Source of the DNA: Levilactobacillus fujinensis
Lineage (GTDB): Bacteria; Bacillota; Bacilli; Lactobacillales; Lactobacillaceae
Direction of reading: 5' to 3'
Assembly: GCF_003946335.1 (NCBI RefSeq)
Contig: NZ_RHNX01000008.1
Location: 1-64,000 of the forward strand
DNA: 64,000 nucleotides
Shown here in pieces: positions 19,979 through 28,493 of this stretch; the stretch's first letter is position 1; each line of letters begins with the position of its first letter. The notes beneath the pieces were generated by a model that searched no databases, was not told where the DNA came from, and saw only the letters and a program-made list of their open reading frames with translations. The position numbers and the translations under genes are program-made.

Positions 19979-21313
19979 TTATACTCCCTTAAAGACAGCG
20001 ACGACCTTGCCCAACACAACACCGACCAGTGCGGGAACGACCCAACTGAAACCAAGGCTGGCCAGTGGCAGCTGATTGTTTAGGGCTAAAACGCCTTGCA
20101 TCCAGCCGGCCCGTTGTAATGCTAGTGGCAGTGCTGCAACGCCAGAGAAGATGGCGGGGATGACGGTAAAGAGCATGCTGAGGCCCCACAACCACCGACT
20201 AGTTCCCAATAGTGGTGATAAGACGGCGAGGACGATCAGAACGATGGCCAGTGGGTAAAGAAACATCAACACCGGCGTGGAGTAAGTGATCATTTTCGTG
20301 AGGCCCACGTTGGCAATCAGACAAGGGACGACACTGGCGAAGATGGTCAGTGTCGTGTAGGACAATTTAGGGAACATTTCGTGTAGCGTGTCCCCAAACG
20401 CGGAGATCAAACCAATCGACGTTTTTAAACAGGCAATGATCACAATTAGGGCGAGTAAGGCGTTCCCAAACGCACCAAAGTAATAGTTGGCAATCTGAGC
20501 AAGCGTGATGCCCCCGTTTGCGGCGAGGTTGAATTGACCCAAACTCATTGTGCCCATCAAGGCCAGTAAGGTGTAGATGAGGCCCATCAGGAGAATGCTG
20601 ATCGTGCCGGCCTTGATAATGTCCTTAGCGATTTGACCGGGATCGGTGACGCCCAGTGCCCGAATGCTATCGATCACCACGATTCCAAAGGCCAATGAGG
20701 CCAAAGCATCGAGCGTGTTATAGCCCTCGGTAAACCCACGAAGCAGGGGACTGCTGGCATACGCGCCGTGCGCGGTCGTTGTGAAGCCGCCCATGGGTTT
20801 GATGAAGGCGGCGAGCATCAGCAGCCCTAAGAGAATCAGAAATAAGGGTGTCAGCCACTTGCCGATGTAAGTCATCAGCGCACCGGGATTCCGTGCTAGC
20901 CACCACGAAAGGGCAAAGAAGAGTACGGAAAAGAGGGCCAGTGTTAGGGCTTGGTGAGACTGCGGAACAAAGGGGGCAAGACCAATTTGAAACGATGTCG
21001 TGGCCAGTCGAGGCACGGCGAAGAAGGGACCCACCGTCAAATACAATAAAAGCGTAAATAGGTAAGCAAAGGGGCGGTTGACCTTATTGGCTAAATCGAA
21101 AACGCCCTCGCTACGCGTCAGACCGATTCCGGCGACCCCCAGCAGGGGCAAGCCAATTCCAGTTAGCAGGAGACCGATGATGGCTGCACCGACATGGTGA
21201 CCAGCCTGTTGTCCCAAGAAGACGGGGAAGATAAGATTACCGGCACCGAAGAAGAGGCCAAAGAGCATCATGCCGATGAACAGTAATTCCCGCCAGTTTA
21301 ATCGAGTTTTCAA
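19979..21313 (-). CDS. brnQ: Branched-chain amino acid transport system II carrier protein BrnQ
   Basis: 444-residue LIVCS-family cation symporter importing leucine, isoleucine and valine. Twelve hydrophobic helices are visible, with the family N-terminal signature MMLFGLFFGAGNLIFPVFLGQQAG and the central ALASLAFGIVVIDSIRALG segment. The start is TTG (MKTRLNWRELLF); the ribosome-binding site is weak (AGAAAG), which lowers certainty on the exact first codon. Lactobacilli depend on amino acid uptake, and several brnQ paralogues per genome are usual. Confidence 0.93.
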   Translation of the reverse strand: MKTRLNWRELLFIGMMLFGLFFGAGNLIFPVFLGQQAGHHVGAAIIGLLLTGIGLPLLGVAGIGLTRSEGVFDLANKVNRPFAYLFTLLLYLTVGPFFAVPRLATTSFQIGLAPFVPQSHQALTLALFSVLFFALSWWLARNPGALMTYIGKWLTPLFLILLGLLMLAAFIKPMGGFTTTAHGAYASSPLLRGFTEGYNTLDALASLAFGIVVIDSIRALGVTDPGQIAKDIIKAGTISILLMGLIYTLLALMGTMSLGQFNLAANGGITLAQIANYYFGAFGNALLALIVIIACLKTSIGLISAFGDTLHEMFPKLSYTTLTIFASVVPCLIANVGLTKMITYSTPVLMFLYPLAIVLIVLAVLSPLLGTSRWLWGLSMLFTVIPAIFSGVAALPLALQRAGWMQGVLALNNQLPLASLGFSWVVPALVGVVLGKVVAVFKGV

Positions 21314-21370
21314 TATAATCGCAACTTTCTACAGAGAAGGGTATGGCGTTTAGCCAGAGGTAATGATAAC

Positions 21371-21400
21371 AAAAAACGCCGCCCGTGGGAACGGACGACG
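21371..21400 (-). terminator. Terminator of the NAD(P)-binding gene
   Basis: On the minus strand CGTCGTCCGT (21400-21391) pairs with ACGGGCGGCG (21386-21377), including G-U pairs, and is followed by six T. It lies 33 bases after the stop at 21434. Confidence 0.85.
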
Positions 21401-21433
21401 CTAGAAAGTTTCAAATTTAGATGGTGACTGACT

Positions 21434-22081
21434 TTATTTATCAGCGACCGTGAAACGGGTTTGGTGATGTTGTGGCTTTTCAATCTCGTCGAGGATGGTG
21501 ACTGCCATGGTTCCGGCAGAGGTACCAGAGTCTTGTTGCGCGTTGAATAACAAGTCGTCGACACCTAACAAGGCAGGGACAGCCTCCCCAGGATGGAAGT
21601 TCGCGGCGGGAGAGACGCCGACCCAATTGACGTTGTCGACATCACGTAAAAAGTTGAGTTCCTTTAGCTGATTCTGAGGCACACTAACGAAGTTGGCGGC
21701 GTTGGGATCCTTTTCAATGTCGTGAACGAATAAATGATTATCCGCACCAGTTCGTAAACTACCGGCCCCGAGAATGAAGACGAGACGGGGATGATCGGTA
21801 CCCCGTAATAGGCTGATCAGCTTGGTGGCCAGGTCGACGTGTAGGTAGGCCTTATCTGGGGCCGTTGCGAAGGCATCAACGATCACGTCGGCGTCGGCCA
21901 GGTCGGCGGCGGTCAAGTCGAAGGCGTCTTGAACCTGGGTGGTTAAGTTAAAATCTTCAGGTAATGCGGTCAATTTTTCAGTTGAACGCGCCAGGGCGGT
22001 AACCTGATGACCGCGGTGTAAAGCCTCTTCTACGACAGCCGAACCGGCCATTCCGGTGGCGCCAATAACAGTAATTTTCAT
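21434..22081 (-). CDS. NAD(P)-binding epimerase/reductase-like protein
   Basis: 215-residue single-domain Rossmann protein of the atypical short-chain dehydrogenase (NmrA/YwnB/FldA-like) type. It starts MKITVIGATGMAGSAVVEEALHRGHQVTALARS, with the GATGxxG nucleotide-binding motif, followed by DVIVDAFAT and FILGAGSLRTG. No catalytic YxxxK motif is evident, so it may be a redox-sensing or flavin-reductase-like protein. ATG start with AGGAGG about 9 bases upstream. It is transcribed alone and divergently from the acetyltransferase gene at 22204. Confidence 0.85.
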   Translation of the reverse strand: MKITVIGATGMAGSAVVEEALHRGHQVTALARSTEKLTALPEDFNLTTQVQDAFDLTAADLADADVIVDAFATAPDKAYLHVDLATKLISLLRGTDHPRLVFILGAGSLRTGADNHLFVHDIEKDPNAANFVSVPQNQLKELNFLRDVDNVNWVGVSPAANFHPGEAVPALLGVDDLLFNAQQDSGTSAGTMAVTILDEIEKPQHHQTRFTVADK

Positions 22082-22203
22082 AAATTACTCGTCCTCCTTT
22101 TGTTTGGGATAAGTATAGTTGATTTAGTGGTGGGCGCCAACTATTTTGGCGGCCCGGCGACTTGTGGTACAGTTAGAGCAATATTGTGAGGGGGTCGCTA
22201 AAC

Positions 22204-22764
22204 ATGAAGGATGTCGTACAAGGAAACTGGGTTCACTTAACGGAAATGCGGGACGGGGATGCCGAATGGTTGCAAGATACGCAGTGGGAGCCCGGCTTGT
22301 TGCGTAATTTATCGGCGGATGCCTGCCATCCTTGGACGGCAGCAGAGTACAGCGAGTTGGCTGCCGAGCCGGATAGTAATGAGCACTTCTTCTTCATGGT
22401 ACGGGCGAACGCCGACGACGGTTTATTGGGCTGGGTCATGCTCGACGATGTCTATTTCAAAAATCGGCGAGCAACATTGGGTATCGCGTTACCGGTTGCC
22501 AGTGACCGGGGCCAGGGCTATGGTGAGGATACGTTGAACACGATTCTGTCGTTTGCCTTTAACGAGCTAGGCTTACATAAGGTTACTTTGGAGGTCAATG
22601 CCAATAACGAAGCCGCTATTCATGCCTATGAGGCGGTCGGCTTCGTTCGTGAAGGTGTGAACCGGGAAGCAGTTTTTCAGGATGGTCAATGGCTCGACCT
22701 GTATGCGTATGGCGTGCTAGCCAGCGAATGGGTGTCTGTTTCACGTGAAACAAAGCGTGCTTAA
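22204..22764 (+). CDS. GNAT-family N-acetyltransferase
   Basis: 186-residue acetyltransferase of the RimJ/SpeG-like GNAT type. The acetyl-CoA-binding region is in ASDRGQGYGEDTLNTILSFAFNELGLHKVTLEVNANNEAAIHAYEAVGF. The substrate is unknown (protein N-terminus, polyamine or small amine). ATG at 22204 is preferred because GAGGGGGTCGCTAAAC precedes it; an upstream GTG would add six residues. A perfect parS site lies within the last few codons (residues VSVSRETK), so the protein C-terminus is partly dictated by that DNA site. Confidence 0.9.
   Translation: MKDVVQGNWVHLTEMRDGDAEWLQDTQWEPGLLRNLSADACHPWTAAEYSELAAEPDSNEHFFFMVRANADDGLLGWVMLDDVYFKNRRATLGIALPVASDRGQGYGEDTLNTILSFAFNELGLHKVTLEVNANNEAAIHAYEAVGFVREGVNREAVFQDGQWLDLYAYGVLASEWVSVSRETKRA
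22737..22752. other. parS: parS site, ParB-binding, perfect match
   Basis: TGTTTCACGTGAAACA is identical to the Firmicutes parS consensus (16 of 16). It lies inside the 3' end of the GNAT gene, about 13 kb to the right of oriC. Confidence 0.93.
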
Positions 22765-22770
22765 AAAATA

Positions 22771-22818
22771 AAGCCGACTGATTCAACCACTAATTTACGG
22801 TGGCGAGTCAGTCGGCTT
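22771..22818. terminator. Bidirectional terminator between convergent genes
   Basis: AAGCCGACTGA (22771-22781) pairs with TCAGTCGGCTT (22808-22818) over 11 bases. A runs on the left serve the minus-strand gene; the plus-strand T run is short and merges into the second parS site. Confidence 0.75.
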
Positions 22819-22833
22819 GTTTCACGTGAAACT
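22818..22833. other. parS: Second parS site, one mismatch
   Basis: TGTTTCACGTGAAACT matches 15 of 16 positions of the parS consensus, 65 bases from the first site. The pair may nucleate ParB loading together. Confidence 0.88.
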
Positions 22834-22836
22834 TTT

Positions 22837-23358
22837 CTAAATGGGCCATGGCGAATCGACCGACACATGACCGTTGAGTTCAAGTTGCTCGGCGCGCCGT
22901 TGTTTCCGCTGGGCACTGCGCTTTTCGTAGCCGGCAACGATGTAGCGCTGCTCATCAGTCATCGGCTTGACGGGCGGTAACGGGGTCGTTGCCCGGCGAT
23001 CTTCGATGACGTAGGTGATGAAACAGGTGTACCCCACGAAACGTTCACCAGTGGTCAAATTTTCGCCAATAATTTTAACAAAGACTTCCAATGATCGGGT
23101 TCCCGTGCCTGAAACGTAGGCTTCGAGGAACATGGAATCATCTATATGAAAGGGTTGCAGAAAGCTCACGTGGTCAAAGGACGCTGTGACGACCGTCTTG
23201 TGGGTGAGACGAACCGCAGAAACGGAAGCGCTGTCATCTACTAGCGATAGAATTTTACCACCAAAGACGGACTCGTGTTCGTTCAAATCGGGTTGAAAGA
23301 CACGGTGACTGGTCACAATGAGCGTGGCATTACAGGATACGGGTGTTTGATTTACCAA
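22837..23358 (-). CDS. Acyl-CoA thioesterase (hotdog fold)
   Basis: 173-residue single hotdog-domain thioesterase of the YkhA/BACH acyl-CoA hydrolase group, which cleaves CoA from acyl chains. The motif HRVFQPDLNEHESVFGGKILSLVDDSASVSA contains the conserved N..(F/L)GG and the catalytic Asp of the GGxLLxxxD pattern; FDHVSFLQPFHIDD and a CxxTFV-like FVGYTCFITYV strand follow. A TTG start at 23358 has AGGTG six bases upstream; an in-frame GTG three codons earlier overlaps that site and is less likely. The basic C-tail (KRSAQRKQRR) is common in the family. Confidence 0.9.
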   Translation of the reverse strand: MVNQTPVSCNATLIVTSHRVFQPDLNEHESVFGGKILSLVDDSASVSAVRLTHKTVVTASFDHVSFLQPFHIDDSMFLEAYVSGTGTRSLEVFVKIIGENLTTGERFVGYTCFITYVIEDRRATTPLPPVKPMTDEQRYIVAGYEKRSAQRKQRRAEQLELNGHVSVDSPWPI

Positions 23359-23551
23359 AAGATTCACCTCATGAATTTAGATTCGTTTCCTCCATTCTAA
23401 CAGACCAGACTGGAGTTACCACCCATTTTGCTGGGAAATGGACTGTCAGATTACGAGACTATTAATTTTTAGCAATGTCGCGCCGTCTGAATAGAGAAGT
23501 GCCCCTCCTCTTTGTTATACTGTGGCTAATCAATCAAGGAGGGGTGTTAGC

Positions 23552-24760
23552 ATGAATTTTCATGGCGAACCGTTAGACTTAATGCCGACGCTGGATGCAG
23601 CGCAAACTTATCCGCTACTCGAGTGTACGCTGAGTTTGACGCACCCCATCGACGTGGTTCAGTTGCAGGCCGCTGTTCAGACGACGCAGACCGTCGTTCC
23701 GCAGATCTTCAGCCGGTATAATTTTCGGTGGAATCGATTTGAGGAAGACCTCGCAACTGGGACCCACGTCATTGAAGAATATACCGTTAGTCATGATCCC
23801 GGGCGAGCACAATTAGACGTCCTCGTAGGTCCCCAGTTAAAGATCCAAGTCATTCATAGGGACGATTACGACCAGTTACGGCTATCAATGAGTCGCTTAC
23901 TGACGGACGGCGAAGGCTTCAAACACTACCTTTATCTTTTGGCTGCGGCGTATGCGGGTCAGGACTTAACCAACTTTACGAATGAACGCAGTGTCCGAAA
24001 GATTTTGGCGCACTTACGGACGCAAAAGGGTGCGCCAACGAGCCAGCCAGTACATGCCAATGAGGCAATGCCCCAGTTTAATGGGGACATTCACCATCAC
24101 CGCGGTGAGGCAACTATTCCGCAGGTCGAGAGTCGCCGGTTACGGCAGAAGGCCAGGGAACAGGGAGTGACCATGAATGCCGTGTTGTTGGCAGCTTACG
24201 CGTGCGCCCTCTTCACGTTGACTGGGGAACGCCAACTTGTGATTCCCTACCAGGTCGATCTCCGATTGCACGGACCGGTTGCCGCGACCAATATTGTGCA
24301 GGTGGCGAATCTGACCAGTGAGATGCCGATCCCGATTACCGTATTAGAGGGTGAAGACTTTCGGGAAGTGGTTAAACGGACGCAGGTGACGATCAGTGAG
24401 TTGCGAGAGTCGTTGGCTTATCTCCCACCATTGGTCGAGCTCAGCCGAATGAGTCGTGCCTTGCCACCGGAATTGGTCCGACGCTTGGTCCGTAAACACC
24501 ATACTAACACGGCAATTTCCTTCGCTAACTTTGGTCACATTGATCACACGCGACTGGACTTTAACGGGATTGCGGTCACCCAAATCTACTTTGCGGGTGC
24601 CTACCGGCCGATGCCCAACTTTCAGCTGACCGTCAGCATTTATCACGATACTTGGACGTTAGCTTTTCGCATGATGGGGTCCGAACCGGATTATCAATTA
24701 GGCATTAAAATTTTACGAAATGTGGCCACACAGCTCACCCAGTGGGCACGGCAGGCTTAG
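23552..24760 (+). CDS. Stand-alone condensation/acyltransferase-like protein
   Basis: 402-residue protein resembling a free-standing condensation-domain or wax-ester-synthase/alcohol-acetyltransferase-like enzyme of the CoA-dependent acyltransferase superfamily. The fold is suggested by the two-lobe pattern, the segment LSMSRLLTDGEGFKHYLYLLAAAY at the place of the usual HHxxxDG motif, and a late ISFANFGHID region reminiscent of the DFG-like motif. The catalytic histidine appears to be replaced (SRLLTDG), so it may be inactive or use another residue. ATG at 23552 is set by AGGAGGGG. Monocistronic, ended by a bidirectional terminator. Confidence 0.7.
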   Translation: MNFHGEPLDLMPTLDAAQTYPLLECTLSLTHPIDVVQLQAAVQTTQTVVPQIFSRYNFRWNRFEEDLATGTHVIEEYTVSHDPGRAQLDVLVGPQLKIQVIHRDDYDQLRLSMSRLLTDGEGFKHYLYLLAAAYAGQDLTNFTNERSVRKILAHLRTQKGAPTSQPVHANEAMPQFNGDIHHHRGEATIPQVESRRLRQKAREQGVTMNAVLLAAYACALFTLTGERQLVIPYQVDLRLHGPVAATNIVQVANLTSEMPIPITVLEGEDFREVVKRTQVTISELRESLAYLPPLVELSRMSRALPPELVRRLVRKHHTNTAISFANFGHIDHTRLDFNGIAVTQIYFAGAYRPMPNFQLTVSIYHDTWTLAFRMMGSEPDYQLGIKILRNVATQLTQWARQA

Positions 24761-24765
24761 GTGAT

Positions 24766-24805
24766 TAAAAAACGCGTTCTCCAAATGAATGGAAAACGCG
24801 TTTTT
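24766..24805. terminator. Bidirectional terminator
   Basis: AAAACGCGTT (24769-24778) and AAAACGCGTTTTT (24793-24805) form a stem with A and T runs on both sides. It serves the convergent genes ending at 24760 and 24808. Confidence 0.85.
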
Positions 24806-24807
24806 GC

Positions 24808-26001
24808 TTACGATTTAATGTGGTGTCCTTGGTATTTGACCAAGCTAAATGCGCCCAAGTTGCAGACTAGCAGCATCACACTCATAGCAGCGTAAGAACT
24901 GCCAGTGACCCCAACTAAGGGGGAAACGATGCCCCCACAGGCGTCTTGCGACAGCCCGATAACGGCCGAGGCACTCCCGGCATTGTGGGTAGCCTGATCC
25001 ATGATGATCGTCACGGTCAGCGTCAACAGCGCCCCAATGAGGATCACGAGGATCAGGACCAAACCAGCGACCAGCCAGACGTTGGCAGGAAATAGTAGTG
25101 AAACCAGGAGGACACCGCTGGCCGTTGCCGCAGCGAGCAAGAGACCAGTGACCTGTTGGCGGTTAGAGTAGTGTCCCGCCAGTCGGCCAGGTAAGTTACT
25201 GCCGACCACGATTCCCAGGCCATTAAAGGCGTATAGCAGGCTAAAGGTCTGGGGGGCCATGCCGAAGCCCGTTTGAAAGACGAAGGTCGACGCCGAGATG
25301 TAGCTGAACAAGGCGCCGTAGACCAGCCCAGTCGCTAAGATAAGCGGCCAGAAGCTGGGTTGGACCGTCAACTTGCCCATGGCGGCCAGAGAGGCGCTGA
25401 AGCCGCCCGTTTGCCGTTTGTCGACTGGTAGGGATTCGTGTAAGCCCACGGCTACGGCTGCCGCGATAATGATACCAATGATGGCTAATAGGATGAAGAT
25501 TGCTTGCCAGTCAACGTAACGAATCATGAAGCCGCCAATGATCGGGGCGATGATGGGGAAGACACCATTAACCGTATTGAGCAGCGCATAAAAGTGGGTT
25601 AATCGCTCGCCAGAAAAGAGGTCGCGGGCGACGGCACGTGCCAGCACTTGGCCGGTAGCCCCCGCTAGTCCCTGAACGAACCGCAGGATGATTAGAAGCG
25701 CGACGGAATGAATAAAGGCCATGGCTAATGAAACGAGGCCAAAGAGAATAAAGCCGATAATTAAAGGTTTACGCCGCCCATATTGGTCCGATAATGGACC
25801 AGCAATCAGTTGTCCCAGCGCTAGACCAATCAGACAGGCCGTGATGCTTAGCTGCATGAGTGAGGCTGTCGTGGCGAATTGTGTTTTCATTTGGGGGAGT
25901 GCGGGTAGGTACAGGTCGATAGCGAGCGGTCCCGTCGCACTTACCGTCCCCAATAACAGCGTCAGCCAGGCTAGCCGCCGCTTGGTGAGAGTAGGATTCA
26001 T
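24808..26001 (-). CDS. MFS drug exporter, Bcr/CflA family
   Basis: 397-residue major facilitator with 12 membrane helices. The N-terminal LLLGTVSATGPLAIDLYLPALPQMKTQFATT, the loop GPLSDQYGRRKPLIIGF and the fourth-helix RFVQGLAGATGQVLARAVARDLF are hallmarks of the Bcr/CflA proton-driven multidrug antiporters. ATG start with AAAGGGG upstream. It stands alone between a convergent neighbour and the family B fragment upstream of lepB. Substrates cannot be told from sequence. Confidence 0.93.
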   Translation of the reverse strand: MNPTLTKRRLAWLTLLLGTVSATGPLAIDLYLPALPQMKTQFATTASLMQLSITACLIGLALGQLIAGPLSDQYGRRKPLIIGFILFGLVSLAMAFIHSVALLIILRFVQGLAGATGQVLARAVARDLFSGERLTHFYALLNTVNGVFPIIAPIIGGFMIRYVDWQAIFILLAIIGIIIAAAVAVGLHESLPVDKRQTGGFSASLAAMGKLTVQPSFWPLILATGLVYGALFSYISASTFVFQTGFGMAPQTFSLLYAFNGLGIVVGSNLPGRLAGHYSNRQQVTGLLLAAATASGVLLVSLLFPANVWLVAGLVLILVILIGALLTLTVTIIMDQATHNAGSASAVIGLSQDACGGIVSPLVGVTGSSYAAMSVMLLVCNLGAFSLVKYQGHHIKS

Positions 26002-26074
26002 AAGTTAGCCCCTTTCTAGAGTTATCTGTCGTGTCTGTTGCGATGTAAGTTGTAGCTTGAAAGCCATGTTGCAG

Positions 26075-26160
26075 AAATTAGGCAACCGCGTCTAGATAGC
26101 ACGTTATCGGTCGCCAGAGATGGGCTGAAACCGTGCGACCAATTTAGTCACCCATCCCAA
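26075..26160. repeat. Repeat family B, shortened copy 3
   Basis: AAATTAGGCAACCGCGTC and CCAGAGATGGGCTGAAACCGTGCGACC match the left half of the copy at 19090-19330 (AAATTAGGCAACG.. and GCAGATATGGGCTGGATCGGTGCGAAC). The inner block is missing, but GATGGG still pairs with CCCATC (near 26150), so the outer stem is kept. The rest of the gap up to lepB shows no gene. Confidence 0.55.
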
Positions 26161-26420
26161 TTCAAAAGCAGTCGTGTAGAGGTATTTCTCCATTATTGCC
26201 GCAAACCGATGAATTTGCAAGTTGGGATTCGTCTTGTTTCGTCGGTGAGTTTGTCAAAATAGTTTCAGTAACATTAAATTCTAGGAAATCGTGGGACTTT
26301 GGGCCGGTAAATGGTAAGATTGTAAGCGACCCTGAGCAGAAAGTGTTTTCCACCGGTCACTCGGGGTGTATGATAAGTGTAAATCATTTTATCTCTGAAA
26401 AATAAGGAGTCTCGCTCATT

Positions 26421-27008
26421 ATGAAAGTACTAAAGGAAGTCATGAGTTGGGTCATTCCCATCGTCATTGGGTTGGCCATTGCTTTTGCCATCAAGGCCTT
26501 CGTCTTCACCCGTGTGCGGGTCGACGGGCCATCAATGGAACCGAACCTGCAAAATGACGAAAAGGTTGTGGCGTTCAAGCAGTCCAAGGTCAAGCACCTC
26601 AGTGTCATCGTATTCGATGCCCATGGGGAAGATCCAGCTGCGAAGACCAACACCAATTATGTTAAGCGGGTCATCGGCTTGCCGGGTGATACGGTTGCTA
26701 GTAAGAACGGTTATATCTATGTAAACAATAAAAAGATCAAACAGAGCTTCATTAGTCAGAGCGAACGGACGTCTGGGACTGGAAATTGGACGTTGGCTAG
26801 CTTGGAAAAGAGTAATGGTTGGGGCAATGGCAAGGTAACCGTGGTGCCAAAAGGGAAGTACTTCGTGTTGGGTGACCATCGGAGCGTGTCCAACGACAGC
26901 CGTTATTGGGGCTTTGTCGACAAGGATAAGATCGTCGGCGTTGTGAAGGTGCCATTCTGGACCTCAACGAAGACACGGCGTGCGAATATCAATGATATGG
27001 CTTACTAA
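26421..27008 (+). CDS. lepB: Signal peptidase I
   Basis: 195-residue type I signal peptidase that removes signal peptides from secreted proteins at the outer face of the membrane. It has one N-terminal membrane anchor (about 8-28). The catalytic Ser38 is in DGPSMEPNL, the catalytic Lys82 in NYVKRVIGLPGD, and box E is GDHRSVSNDSRYWGFV. ATG start with AAGGAG 11 bases upstream. Single-gene unit. Probable clients within this window include the deacetylase at 59615 and the adhesin at 60868. Confidence 0.96.
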   Translation: MKVLKEVMSWVIPIVIGLAIAFAIKAFVFTRVRVDGPSMEPNLQNDEKVVAFKQSKVKHLSVIVFDAHGEDPAAKTNTNYVKRVIGLPGDTVASKNGYIYVNNKKIKQSFISQSERTSGTGNWTLASLEKSNGWGNGKVTVVPKGKYFVLGDHRSVSNDSRYWGFVDKDKIVGVVKVPFWTSTKTRRANINDMAY

Positions 27009-27149
27009 GCGTAAATAACATGTCAAGTGAAGGCAGTTCAGCGGTCGCTGGCTGTCTTTTTGTGTGGTGTTGTGTGGGCGGCTGAGACCTTGACTTTTCG
27101 GAAAAATTAGTATATGCTTGCGCACGTAAATTTAGGAAGGAGGCGGCTT

Positions 27150-27605
27150 ATGGTCACCAGTAGTAATGATCCAGATATTCTAAAATGGCTCTCTATTGCA
27201 AATCGTTATACGCGGATTGCTCTCGACCGGCGCCTCCAACCGTACCGGCTTAATGCCAGCATGTACTATTATATTTTACGGATTCACGAACGGCCACGAT
27301 TGACCCAAGACAAGTTAATCAATTTAACCTATCTCAATCCGAGTAACGTCACGCGGGCCATCAATCAGTTGGTCAATTTAGGCTATGTCCGCAAGCGCCA
27401 ATCCAAGGCCGATAAGCGGGTCTACGAGTTATCGCTGACCAAGCGGGGCGAAGAACTCTATCCAGAAATTGTGAAATTACGGCAGGAGGTTGCCGATAAT
27501 CTGTTGGCCGATGTGCCTGTGGAGCAGCACGATGAATTGGTCGCGCTGGTCCGGCAACTGGCATTGCGCGCCGTAGAAAATGAAACGCCTAAATTAAATA
27601 ACTAA
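27150..27605 (+). CDS. MarR-family transcriptional regulator
   Basis: 151-residue winged-helix regulator. The MarR fold is visible in LTYLNPSNVTRAINQLVNLGYVRKRQSKADKRVYELSLTKRGEEL, with the recognition helix and the DxR wing (ADKRVYEL). ATG at 27150 is set by AGGAAGGAGGCGGCTT; an upstream in-frame ATG has no such site. It lies 120 bases upstream of a membrane-protein gene in the same direction but is separated by a terminator, so its target is unknown. Confidence 0.93.
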   Translation: MVTSSNDPDILKWLSIANRYTRIALDRRLQPYRLNASMYYYILRIHERPRLTQDKLINLTYLNPSNVTRAINQLVNLGYVRKRQSKADKRVYELSLTKRGEELYPEIVKLRQEVADNLLADVPVEQHDELVALVRQLALRAVENETPKLNN

Positions 27606-27608
27606 ACG

Positions 27609-27633
27609 AACTGGTCATGAGGGCCAGTTTTTT
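27609..27633 (+). terminator. Terminator after the MarR gene
   Basis: AACTGG (27609-27614) pairs with CCAGTT (27624-27629) and is followed by TTTTT. Confidence 0.75.
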
Positions 27634-27725
27634 GTTACCAAATGTTTTGGAGACGCCCCTTTTCAAGACAAAGTGTATAATCAAGGGCTAAACGTGACTT
27701 AAAAAAGACAATGAAGGAGTCAATC

Positions 27726-28280
27726 ATGCAAAATCTAGATTTAACCAACTTGGTGCTCGGCGCCTGGTTATTGGTTGTCGTGATCAGACGACAGTTAGCG
27801 CCTAAGGTGGTGCGGTTTAAAATGGAATTTTTCCTACTAGTGGTGGTGCTGGGGGCAGCATCGGTGGGGGATGCTTTCAACAAGCAACATCTACAGATTA
27901 CCGCGCAACAGGCTGTCCTCTTTGGCGGGCTGAGTTTAGTCAGTGCGGTGGTGTTTGCCTTGCTGCGGGCCTGGTCTTATCGCTTTTGGGTAAATACCGA
28001 TGGCTACGTCATGCGCCAAGGAAATTGGTTAACACTAGTTTTATGGCTCGTCGGTATCGGCATTCATTTAGGGGTTGACCGGCTATGGACAGGCAGCTCG
28101 GTGACGTTAATGCTCTACTTAGGGGTAACGCTACTGGTTCAGCGGGGCTACGTTTGGTGGCGGGCCACGCAGAAATTCCCGGCCGAGATGCGGACTAACG
28201 CGGCCTTACAAACTAGAAATCGGTACGACAAGCGTCAGGACCGGCAAAAACAGCGGCGAGAGCGACGGGGTAAGAATTAA
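27726..28280 (+). CDS. Integral membrane protein, unknown function
   Basis: 184 residues with about five membrane helices in the first 140 residues and a strongly basic cytoplasmic tail (RYDKRQDRQKQRRERRGKN). The helix-loop arrangement with RRQLAPKVVRFKMEFF is loosely like CcdC-type membrane proteins, but I do not assign a function. ATG at 27726 is set by AAGGAGTCAATC; an earlier ATG at 27711 overlaps the ribosome-binding site. Own terminator downstream. Confidence 0.7.
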   Translation: MQNLDLTNLVLGAWLLVVVIRRQLAPKVVRFKMEFFLLVVVLGAASVGDAFNKQHLQITAQQAVLFGGLSLVSAVVFALLRAWSYRFWVNTDGYVMRQGNWLTLVLWLVGIGIHLGVDRLWTGSSVTLMLYLGVTLLVQRGYVWWRATQKFPAEMRTNAALQTRNRYDKRQDRQKQRRERRGKN

Positions 28281-28306
28281 AACCAATTAAATCAATCCAG
28301 AACGTG

Positions 28307-28335
28307 ACGGGTTAACTGCATAGTTCACCCGTTTT
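28307..28335 (+). terminator. Terminator after the membrane protein gene
   Basis: ACGGGTTAACT (28307-28317) pairs with AGTTCACCCGT (28322-28332), one mismatch, followed by TTTT. Confidence 0.7.
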
Positions 28336-28350
28336 ATGTTAAACTATGTA

Positions 28351-28366
28351 GTGAGTAATCACTCAC
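28351..28366. promoter_or_regulatory. Palindromic operator upstream of the TetR gene
   Basis: GTGAGTAATCACTCAC has perfect 6-base arms and a 4-base centre, the style of a TetR-family operator. It lies 128 bases upstream of the tetR-type start at 28494, suggesting autoregulation. Confidence 0.6.
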
Positions 28367-28493
28367 CAAACGGGTAACTAGCCGACACTGAAGTGGTTGG
28401 TGTGACTAGGGTAAACCGATTTGACTCAGTGGTGTAACGAAAATTAGTAGCGCATGGTAATCAGCCAAGGAGACAGTAACGGAGGAATTAAAC

